Part shown: positions 11,666 to 22,900 of the stretch, piece by piece
How the letters are laid out: each line of letters starts with the position of its first letter
How positions within the stretch are numbered: position 1 is the first letter of the stretch
Assembly: GCA_963922205.1 (NCBI GenBank)
Contig: CAWUHX010000021.1
Coordinates: 1,364,001-1,428,000, forward strand
DNA from: Romanomermis culicivorax
Lineage: Eukaryota > Nematoda > Enoplea > Mermithida > Mermithidae
Reading direction: 5' to 3'
DNA: 64,000 bases
Program-made: the position numbers and the translations under genes
Notes under the pieces: generated by a model
The model's database searches: none
Told to the model about the DNA's origin: nothing
Seen by the model: only the letters and a program-made list of their open reading frames with translations

Positions 11666-12429
11666 AAAACATACCCAGGGTCTAAAAATCGCCTGCAAAT
11701 AATACTCCGTTTAACGAAAACCGTGTTCCAGAAACTTACAAAATTGGTAGTCTTCTGAAAAAAGAAAGGTTAAAAAGTCTTACAGAAAAGCTGTTTACCA
11801 CCCCTGCAGGAGGTAAGAATGATCAATGAGCGATGGTAGCAGCCATACATGCGGACAGTTAGGGAAACCTGGGTGTTGAATTTTACCAATGAAAGCATAT
11901 CAAATCAATTTTCAATAGATCCTAACGATATCGACAACTCATCTGTTGCGTTTTAGCATGAAAAAAATCCTGTCCGCCTCAAAATACATTCTAGTCACCA
12001 AATCTGGCTGAGGTCAACTTCTTCACGTCAATTATTGTAGTGCGGGCGCCTCCTACTCAGGGAAATTTTTCTTCGTGATGACCTTCATAAGCCGTTCTGC
12101 GATATTTTCGCCGTAATTGATTCTTTGATCAGTCTATTTTTTCCAAGCGAGTTTCAGCTCGCAGAAAGATGTTCGTGCAAACAATAAACATTTGCTCCGA
12201 TACATTTTTTCAGGTTGACTGTGTAAGCGAACAAATTAAAAAATGAAGATTTCAGCCCAAGATGCAGGTTTATTGTTTGCTCACTGATTTCTACAGATTA
12301 TTTCACTTTCCGAGGCTCATTTGAACATAGACAAACTTTAGTGAGGTTGCACTCGACATCTGTCTACAATAAAACGGAACATATATTTCCGGATTTTCTG
12401 ACCTGACGAATTTCAGAAAAATCGAAATA
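11666..12429. other. No recognised gene (downstream of the laminin gene)
   Basis: Nothing beyond the expected 3' flank. A minus-strand stretch at 12,300-12,380 (VECNLTKVCLCSNEPRK) looks cysteine-rich but lies after the laminin stop and polyadenylation signal, and has no visible start. Confidence 0.4.
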
Positions 12430-12435
12430 TTTATT
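12430..12435 (-). promoter_or_regulatory. Candidate polyadenylation signal of the laminin gene
   Basis: AATAAA on the minus strand, 68-73 nt downstream of the TGA stop at 12,503. It is the first canonical hexamer after the stop and implies a short 3' UTR of roughly 90 nt. AATAAA is common by chance in AT-rich DNA. Confidence 0.5.
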
Positions 12436-12502
12436 ATAGGAATCGTTCTGCATTGGACACCCCAAGACATCGAACATGGCAAACCGCTAACGAAAAGATT
12501 CA

Positions 12503-15500
12503 TCAGGAATAACATTCATTTATGGCAACGTTTTTTGACTCGTTGGATTCCGTGGAAAAATCTATCCCATGGCCGTCGATTTGCAAAGTTTTCATACATC
12601 CGACGACGCCCATCGAATCTACAATGGTGATAAAATTGAAAAAGTTAAACAATTAACAACGAACGATGCACAGAAATTATTGGACTGCACAAGGCTATAG
12701 TAATTTACATGAGAAACGTAATCTGAAGCTTTCAACCGTGTGAAAGATTTATTTCGGAATGGCAGATGTAGCGAACCGATGAGATAAATGCAAGTCGTTA
12801 AAAATCGGCTCGTTACTGCAATGAATGAGAAAAACTTTCTCATCCGTCAGCGATAAGCAGACCGAATGAAAATCTTCTACAAATAAATTCATATTTTTTA
12901 CAATATAAAGTTTTCCACTTCGTGAAAATACAGCATTAAACTGAAGTTAATATTTTTGTTGTCACTGCGTCTGCCACTCCAAAGTAGATGGACAACAGAG
13001 CTGCACAAAGAAAGACTTAAAAATCGTCCTTCCAGTTTCCACATCTTTCGCTATACAGAGTGGTCCAAAAACGGCTCATCTTAAATGACTGTATTCCTTA
13101 AATCACACAGCCTCGGATTGCTTTTCCGGCTAGCCAATTAAGTTTATTTTCTAGCTTTAATATTTCATATAGGTATTGGCGATGTTCGTCGGATATCACG
13201 ATTCTTGGACATGAACGAACATCCGACGGAAAACTTTTAAGACAAATGACGAATAAAAATAGGAAAGCCAGAGCACTAAATAGATTCGTCAAACAGGCGA
13301 TAGTGAAATCAAATCAAACCGATTTCCAGATGACATAAATGCGGAGTGATCAAGTAAAAAAGTTTAGAGCTAATGATAAACATCTTATGCTTTTATTGAC
13401 AAACTTGTAGCTTTCTATTTCTATTTTTGGTGTATGCTTCCCTGTAACCGAAATTTTCTGATTTTTTTAGGTTTTTTATTCTGATCTACTTCAATTGATT
13501 GCATTAACAGTACCATATTCTTGAGTGAAATGAATTATGAATTACTCAGAGAAATAATAGTAGTAACTTTTTTAACGTCTGTCTTTGCGGAGTCCCGCAG
13601 TTCGTTAAATCCCACTCGAAATACAGTCTGCTGTGCAGGTAATAAATTTTCAGCAAATCCAGTTCAGAACCTAAATAACTTCTTATTATGCTGTCTCTTG
13701 GATTGTACTTAAAATTTGTCAATAAGAAACTGAGATGAACAAAAGGATCAGTGATTTCAAGTTCGTCTATAATCTACTATGTTTTCCTCAAAAAATTTCT
13801 GTAGACTTTGTCTAACTAAATACTTCTTTTTTAAACCATTTTTGTTTATCGATCTAACTATGAAATGTACTTTGAAATTTATAAATTAATGTCTCTACCG
13901 TCGCATGGGCGCTAAGGTAAAATACAAGGAGCTAAGTTACGACGGGCGCCACTGAACGTACCAAACAGAGCCACAATTCATACTTGTAGCTTTTTTTTAA
14001 CTTTTTTCGACTTTGAGCGTGTTCCACAAATGTGGACGAAAAAGTCGACTGTCAAGAACAAAAAAGGGTCTTCCGGTGCGAATATTTCTTTCAAAGACAA
14101 CATGAGAATTCTACAAAAGATTTTATGGCTTTCCAGCTTTTCCAGGCACATTCTTTCCGACTTCTCCAGTTTTCCAGCTTCGCTGGACACTCAGTCCGCC
14201 GAAAACTAATCGATAAAAAACCACAAAATTTAGTGAATGCACATTGAGCGACACTGTCCAGTGATACTGGAGAAGTTTGCTACTGAAGGCGAAAAATTGA
14301 AACCCCGGGTCTGCTTTGGTTGCATTAGTTTTAGGCGAGGTTCATAATGACATTTAGTTACACACAAAGAAATGATAAAATAGTTATTAAATTCCAGTTT
14401 CCCCAAAATTAACATTACAAATATGTCGGATAAAATTGATTTCCTAATTTGAATCCAACTTGTCTAAAAATTAACGATGCAAACTTACCTTCAACTGCGC
14501 CAATAGTGACTTTCCTAAAATTGCAATCATTTCCAACGATTTCGAATCGTCTTGCCTGTCCGATGTTAACATACAAATTTGACATTGTGAATTCGAAAGA
14601 AAATTCAACGTATTCATCGCGGCACCAATTTTCGTGAGAGAACGATCGTGATTGTCGATTTATCACGTCTTTCAAAACAAACTGAAAGCATAAATGAATG
14701 ATGGTTAAGTAAATGGCACAGTACGTAATTATCAGTGATAAAACTTGCTATTCGAGGTGCTACGAATTCTAAATCTAACGAATTTCGTTCGTTCGAAAAC
14801 GTAACAATTTTTCCAGACGTTGGAAAATTTTCGAAACGAAATGCGAACGATATAATTTTCGGCCTGGAACTGATCAAATCTGAAAAATAACGAATCCGAT
14901 AACTGCGAACAGCAGATGAAGAAATTAAATCGGTTTAGTTTTTCGGAATAGTAACTTTTTCAAAAGTTAAATGGGTCTTTCAACTTGCACGTCTTTCAAC
15001 TTGCACGTCTTTCTAGATTTCAGATAGTTGATCATTATTGACAATGCAGTTAACTTATGAAAAAAAGCTACATAGGGTACATATTATAGAGAAATAAAAT
15101 CACGAAGTAAGTCCACGAAGTGAACTAGTTCAGCGTTCTCATTTATGAGTCATAGTTGTATTGCAATTTTTTAAAAATAAGGCAGAAAGTAAAAATCATT
15201 TTTTACAAGTCCAACTATATCAAAACTAGTTTTGCACATGAAGAACTTACATGGCATAGAACTATAAACTATAAAAAATTTGATGTTCGATCCATTGACT
15301 TACTAATCACAATTGAACTATTTTGGCTCAGTAATTTGACGCTATTTTTGACGATATTTTCGTAGCAAGTAAATAAGCGCCCTCGAAATCTTTCTTTCAA
15401 ATCATACTTCAATCCGTCCACAAATAAATCTTTCACACATCCGACGAAGTACGGTGGCTGAAATGACCAAATTACGAACGATGTCTACATGTAACGTTAC

Positions 15501-16966
15501 AATAAAGTTATTACTGTATCAAATTTTTTCGAGACACTTTTCTTCACGCCGCCGATTGTTAAACCACTTTTTTCTTGCTTCAAATTCAATTTTAAAGGCC
15601 AGAGTATGTTGGAATGAGTGTCGTCGTTGTCTATTCGAACGTCCAAAAATTTACCGCGTTTTTTAACTTTGATACTATGCCAAACGCTGTCGTTGAATAA
15701 TCGATCGCCCAGATTCCATTCACTAATTACAAAACTACGATGAGAACCAGTCCTACGGAATTTTGTGATTAAAATAAGGCGACCGTCTTTCAAAACTATT
15801 CGTAGAAATGATTTTAATTTTTCGGATGTCCAAGCTAAAATCGTGCCGTTAGACAACCATGTTCGGAAGGACAACGAAGTCGAAAAGCTACAAAAAGAAA
15901 AATTATGCGAGAGGTTCCAGGATTTTAACACCAAAACATTAAAATTTCAATTTTTCTATCAGTCAAATCCACTGATATTTTTTGTATAAGAAAAACATTT
16001 TTGGCTACGTAAAAGATTATTTTGGTATTTTTGAACACTGTCAGTCTTTCTTTGTCAGAAAACGATTTCACAGGCTCTAAAATTAGAAAAAAAACCGAAA
16101 AATTCACTGTTTTTCCCTGAACTGCGCTTTTCGCGGTAAAAAGATTTCCGGAAAATGGAAAAAATGTTGAGAGTTCGACACGAAAAAGATGAATTTGGGT
16201 GCATTCAAGAAAGTTAAAACCTCAATTTTTCCAGGTTTTATGTAACTATACTTTTAAACATAACGCTGAGTTTGAATTGAATTCAAAAATATCGTGGAAG
16301 TTATTTTAAGGAATTTTTTGACTTTCAGTTTTTCAAACTTATGAAAGTATGCGTATGTTTCTTGAATCTGTAGAATGATAAAATCATGTTTTTTAACACA
16401 AAACTTTAACATTATTTTTATTAAATAGGTCATCTGAAAATTGATTTCCCAGAGTTTTAGAATGTCAGAACATACAAATTTTTTCGCCGAAAAAAATATC
16501 AAATAACAGAGGACAACAAAGGCTGCATTTTTCAGTACTGTGTGCCATGAATGACGTGAACTCAAGTGTTATCTGTAAGAAGTTTTGTGGAAAAATTCAC
16601 AGCAAATCGTGATTTTCTAAGGAACAAAAAAATATTCGTAAAAAGATTTCACGGTCTATCTTTGTACATATGTATACAAAGAAACTCGTAGGAAAAAACA
16701 TTGAAGAGATCAGTGCTCGGCAATATAATTCAACTTTTAAAAGTTTTAGTTGCCTATTTCCCGCTTGAAATGAAAATGAACTTCGCTGTTTTGTCCTAAT
16801 TCACGGAAAATGATTTTTATCGTCGACTTATTGGGAACATCAACAAATCAGCACCCCGGGTCTGAGCCTGCCGACAGGAAAATTAGTTGTTTAGCTCGAA
16901 TCACGTACATAATTTTCCGAAATTGATTGTTTCAAGACGAGAAACGTTCGACAAGCACGGTAAACT
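12503..16966 (-). CDS. LAMA: Laminin alpha exons 47-53: LG4, LG5 and C-terminus
   Basis: Exons: 16909-16966, 15932-15971 (tentative), 15515-15887, 15304-15457, 14749-14879, 14489-14681, 12503-12618. The first gives [19 protein letters not shown], a likely LG4 start. The main LG4 exon has [50 protein letters not shown] and GLTIGGVKK. The next gives [18 protein letters not shown] and the Cys opening LG5 ([11 protein letters not shown]). LG5 continues with [40 protein letters not shown] and [12 protein letters not shown], and ends [18 protein letters not shown]...NECYS-stop. The exon at 14,749 ends at a GC donor (GCAAGT). The 40 nt exon at 15,932-15,971 is the only piece I found that repairs the phase between its neighbours, and it would leave a 44 nt intron, so it is weak. 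Confidence 0.88.
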
Positions 16967-19900
16967 CTAACAAATCCGGCCGTTTACGGCACTTACAAAC
17001 ACTTTTAAAATTTTAGGTGAATAGCTGAATACTTTTTGTCTGTTGAAAATACGAGTATGTTAGCTTACGTAAGATATTTTTCATGTCGTTTATACGACAG
17101 TCGAGGATTACTGTAAGTATGGGACGTGGCGCCGAAATAAAAGGCGCCATCTATGATCCGATTCTGCTGCGGTTGATCATTACATGTTTTGTACTGCTAA
17201 GTAATCAAGTTACGTAAATATATTCGAAAGGGAAAATATTAATCGTTGGAACACTTACCTGACTTTTCAGCATGTTTACCTTGTTCGAATGTTTTTCATC
17301 TGAATGGTAAAATTAAATTTGAGAAGGGCCCAAATCTCCACAAACGGAAGTTAGCGATTGAACAAAATTTAATTTATTTCAACTTCCGGCCGATAATCTC
17401 ACTGATATTGAAATATCAAGGATTTAATCAAAAAATACCTCGCTTTTCGTCCAAATTTTTCATCGAAGGACTCTCAGCCATCATTAAATCGTCTAAATTT
17501 TCGTCCGGATTGGAATCTATATTTGCATCTAGTTCAGAAACATCTTGATCGTATTGATCGATATTTCTGTCGGCTAGATATCCTGAATATGCGTTACGAA
17601 GCAGCTAAAGAAACCGAAAACAACAGATAAAGGTTAAGTATACCATCGTTACTAAACAACAGTATTTCATTTGCAGGATTAACGCAAACTCCCAAGGTGG
17701 CCTTGTCCAAGCGCTGAGGAACCAATATGAGGCGTCTAAATATATAGAAAATCGATGATCGAAAATCATAGGAAATATTCCTTTTATCACTTGTAATTGA
17801 AATGCAAATCCGATATGCAGCCGGTAAACGGCGTATAAACGGATAATTCTTCCTTGGGTGCCTTTATGGTACCCAAACCGCCAAGAAATAATTGAGACCA
17901 CTCTCTATTTCCGATTGTTTTATTTTGCGTTAAAGATCCTTTGGCTACGAAATGATCGTCAACGAATAGAATAATCCTAAAGATATTAGTTGTAGCAAAG
18001 CTCAACAAACTCTCTACGATTTTCGGGGCAAAATAATTATATTCCTTTCTAATTTTCGGAATATAGGATTTCTAACTTCTTGGATTTACGAGATAGCACT
18101 ACCCTTACTCTGATTCTTTCCGTTTAAAAAATACTGTATGCAATCGACCGTCGCAAACTTTTACAATACTAGATAGTCGTACCAAATCTTGCGAACTTGT
18201 CCCAACGATTAGAATAAATTGGCAATTTTCGACAAAACCAGTAATGAATCCCTAAAATATTTAAAAAATTTCCATCTAAAATTGATAAGTCATACATCGG
18301 CGATTTCTTCTGAATTTTGTTTAGGCGCCGGATAACTGAAAATGCAGTGGTTTCCAATCTTACGATATTCAGTATTTCACATCTTGCTCCTCAAATCCTA
18401 TGTTAAGTACATCGCATTCCGCAATTATACTCCATTAATTTTTAAATGATCGACGCAACGATCCCATGGAAGTTCAATACGAAAAAACCTAGCAAGCTTA
18501 TTACTCTAATCATTGAGAAAAAGGGCTAAGAGCCAGAAGTGACCAACTACACTTTTGCAAAGTCGACGTTTCAACTTAAAGATGCCTCAAAAGTTATGTT
18601 TTACTTGCCAGAAGTTAACTATCTTGCATTGATAAAAACCATAAAAACCAAAAAATGACTTCTACCCAACCCAGGGTTTTTTCCGCACCGGTCGTTCCGC
18701 ATCTTGCGGAAATCGACTAGAAACATTGAAAAGTTTCCGCTCCGTGCGGAAAACTCTCCAAAAATTTTCCGCGCGACCCCAAAAAAATCCGCACCGTGCG
18801 GAAAAACCCTGTTTCTACCAGATAGTCACTTTTGGAATTTACGGTTTTGTCATAATTAACACAGCCAATTGTCATGTATATAACAAAATTTTGACATCGG
18901 TTCAACTTTTTTGATGCGTTGTTATTCTCCCCCTCAGACTGTGCACCCCAACTATAATTTTAGACTTTTTAAAGCAATTTATTGTCATTATGTTCTCTGC
19001 TTGCTGGCGAATGTTTATAACTCGTTCTGTGGGTTCTAGCATTGATATTGAAAATCAAGATTTAGACGGAGTAAGTTACTTGTATCAAATGTATCGCAAC
19101 ACTCGCTTCAGAAAGCGATAGCCACTTTTTTGTTGTAGGGGGAAAATGGCGGAGCAACTTTTCCCACGAGCAACAATTAGCGATTGCTAAAGGTCGTGGT
19201 CGTACGCACGGGTTGACAAATGATTTATGATGTCCAACAGGCGCGTGCGACGAAACAGAGAATAAATGGATGTGGCACAATGAACATAACATTGTCCGCC
19301 TAGGACGAAAACCAAGGTAAGATACAGTAGGAATGTACAATAGAACAATTTGTTGTCTATAGTAGATTGTGGGAAGATTTAAAGTTGATTTTGAAATTCA
19401 AATTAAAAAATGTTGAACGATAAATTTAAAAATGTTTTTAATGGGTATATTAATGTTTTTTTCCGGACAGAAAAATTGATATCTTTGCCATATTTTTTTA
19501 AAGTAAGTATTTACGTAACTTCAAACTATAAAATTTAAATTTTTTTCTCAATTTTTATGAATTAACGAGTCTAAAAACACGAGAAGGTTTGAAGAAGCTC
19601 AAAAACACTTAAATAAAGCATCTATGAGCATTTATAACCGAAAAAATGACGGGAAAAATGTGAAAAATTTTTGACATCTACTCCATTTGGGGAAAAGGCT
19701 GGCGGGGAAAAACAGTGATTCCACTTTTTTGCATCATATCATAAACGATTTTTTTCACAGAAATGTGTCGATTGCCAGAAACGCTCAAATTTTTTTGTGT
19801 CTTTTCAAATTTTGTTGTGCTAAAACAAACACTAACCGTGTTGGACACCAGGCGTCTCTGGAAAAAACATGTTGTAAAATGTTACGGCATGTTATAGTAA

Positions 19901-22900
19901 ATATGGATAATTTAAAGACAAGTAAATACATAAAAGTTTTTGTTCCTTTCGACATTGAAAAATTTTAATTTTTTTCAATTAGAAAGTAGGTTTTATTGAA
20001 ATTTTAAAAATAGTTTCAATTTTACATCTTGAAGAGCAAGGTTTTGGGCGATTATGTGCATGCATATTATTTGTAAGCTTCTCTAGGTGTTTCTTCCCCA
20101 GTTGAGGTATTTTCTCAAAGAAACAATATGGCAGTTTTTCGCTCGTGGAAAAATGGGGATTTCACTCTGATGTCGATTCTATTTTTCTCCCTTTTCGTTT
20201 ATTCCCAAAAGTGCATGCAGTATTTCTGTGCTTACTTAGGAGAGGTCATTCTTTTATGAGGTCATAATTTATATGCACGGCTGTTCTTCTTTGGAAACTA
20301 AAGCAGCAGGGAAATAGTAGTGGGTCATAGGGAATTTTTGGGTGGACAATTGGAATGGAGAAACAGATCTGTTGTTCTTTGGATATGAAAGGAAAAATCT
20401 ATTATAGAAGGCAGTCACATTGCATTGATTTTTTAGCCCACTACCACAACTATTTCAGTACTGCTTTAGTTTCCAAAGGGGGACAGCCGTGCACATAAAA
20501 TAGGACCTCATAAAAGAAAGACCTCCCCTAAATATGCACTTTTGGGAATAAACGAAAAGGGAGAAAAATCCAATCGACATCAGAGAAAAATCCTCACTTT
20601 TCCACGAGCTATTGTTTCTTTGAGAAAATCCCTAAATTGGGGTAGGAACACATAGCGAAGCTTAAAAATAATATGTATGCACATAATCGCCCAAAACCTT
20701 GTTTTTCAACGTCTAAAATTGTAACTATTTTCAAGATTTTTTTAAATTCTAATAAAACTTACTTTCTAATTGAAAAAAATCAACACTTTCCATCATTGCT
20801 AAAAGGAACAAAACCTATCATGTATTAACTTATCTTTAAATTATCAATATTTACTGTAACATGCCGTAACATTTTACAACATGCTGTTTTATTTTTCCAG
20901 AGAAGCCTGGTGTCCAATACGGGTAGTGTCTATTTTGGCACAAAAAAATTTGATAAATCACAAAAAATTTTGAGCCTTTCTGGCAATCGACACATATCTG
21001 TGAACTAGTAGTTTATGATATGATGCAAAAAAGTGGAATCACTGTTTTTCCCTGCCGGCCTTTCCCGAAATGGAGAGAGGGGTCAAAAATTTTTCCACAT
21101 TTTTCCCAAGTCGTTTTTTCGGTTAAAAATGCTCATAGATGCTCTATTTGAGTGTTTTTGAGCTTCTTCAAACCTTTTTGTGTTTTTAGACCCATGAAAA
21201 TTGAGGAAAACATTTTAATTTTCTAGTTTGAGATCACATAAATTTTTAGTCAAAAAATGTGGCAAAGATATCAATTTTTCTGTCCGGAAAAACGTAAATA
21301 TAAAACACATTAAAAAACATTTTTCAGTTTATCGTTCAACATTTTTTAATTTAAATTTTTAAATCAACCTTAAGGCTTCCTACAATCTACTATAGACAAC
21401 AAATTGTTCTATTGTACATTCCTACTGTATCTTACGTTGGTTTTCGTCCTAGGCGCACAATATCATGTACATTGTGTTGTGTTTTTCTTTTCGTCGCACG
21501 CGCCTGTTGAACATCATGAATTTTTTGTCGTGCGTACGACCTCGACCTGTCGCTAATCGTCGCTCGTCGAAAAAAGTTGCTCCCCCATTTTACCCCTAAA
21601 ACAAAAAAGTGGTTATCGCTTTTAGAAGCGGGTGTTGCGATCCATTTGTCCTGTACTGTACAAATCTTAAACCTAGATATCAGCTCAAGCTTAAGCCTAA
21701 GCCGAAACCTATGCCTGAGAATGATACTAAGCCTAAATCTAAGCCTAAGATGGAACCTAAGTGTCAGCCTGTAAAAATGAGACTAAGCCTAAAAAAGAAA
21801 CTGAGCCGAAGCCTAAACCTAACCCTAAGTCAGAGAATGATACTAAGCCTAAGCATAGATATCAGCCTAGACATTAGCCTAAGAATCAGACCAAGCCTAA
21901 GCTGAAACTTAAGCTCAAGTCTAAGAATGAGACTAAGCTTAAGCTTAACCTAAGCCTAAGCTTAAACCTAAGCCTAAATCTGAGACTACAAGTCTAGGCT
22001 TAAGCTAAAACCAAGCCTAAGCCTAAAAATGAGACTAAGCCTAAGCCTAAGCCCAAAACTAAGCTTAAGCCTAATTTCGATTTGAAAAATCTCATGATTT
22101 TATAAAGAATTCCCGTAACATTTTAGAGTTTTTTATTTAACGTAAAACTTGAAATGCATTTTTCTCAAAATGTTGGTTTTTGTATTTGGTCAATTCAGGC
22201 TCTAAGCCCTCGAAATAAACTTATCGGTATACATTTTCCGTTGGCGAGTCTCGTCGTTTTCTAGTTGTAACTCTTGCGCTTTGATAGAAAATTAATCCTT
22301 TATCTTTTTTGGTCCTAAAGTTAACGCCGAATGTCGACAAAGGCGACGATTTTATCTCTAGGCCGGTTATAACGAACGATCCATCGCCTTTAAAGGTTAC
22401 GACTCGGTCAGTACTCAAAAGTACGCCCGTTGACGACGAATCGGACATTTTGCAACTAGGTTTGACGTTCAAAGTTTTACTGGCATCGTTTATGGTTAAA
22501 TATTTATTGTCAACGTTCAGCGTTGACAACATGACGCATCCATAAAATCCTTTCCATTGAATGTTGAATGTACGCCATCTATGATTTTTGGGAAAATTAA
22601 AAAAATGAGAACCAGAAATACAATACCGAATGTGTCGGAATAACTCTCACGATCACTCAAAATTATGGCGTTGCTTCGAAACATCTGATCTTTTGGACAA
22701 TGGGATGCATTTTACAAAACTTACATGTGCTTAGGGTAGGTTTCAGGAACACCGCCGATCATATGATCTGTATCGGCTTCTAAACCTTTGAACTTTCCGG
22801 GAATTAACTGAATCAATTGTTCGCCTTTGTTGCCGGTTACTTCCAAACTTGCTGAAAAAAAAGGAATATTCCGGTGGAAGGAAAATGTAGGGGGCAAATT

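Noticed and set aside
12300-12500. Cysteine-containing continuation (TDVECNLTKVCLC) after the laminin stop
   Set aside because: It would need a 39 nt intron and follows an in-frame stop that gives a perfect LG5 C-terminus; the polyadenylation signal also intervenes.
13098-13292. Minus-strand frame with a signal-peptide-like start ([18 protein letters not shown])
   Set aside because: It falls inside the last laminin intron, ends without a usable donor, and no continuing exon was found. A small nested gene cannot be excluded.
13978-14190. Minus-strand segment reading [20 protein letters not shown], resembling an LG-domain start
   Set aside because: It lies downstream of LG5's main exons, breaks the order of modules, and its phase does not connect with either neighbour.
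18300-18345. Possible extra LG3 exon reading [13 protein letters not shown]
   Set aside because: It needs phase 2 on entry, but every usable donor of the upstream exon (22,233-22,578) leaves phase 0; direct joining to [10 protein letters not shown] fits the LG3 length.
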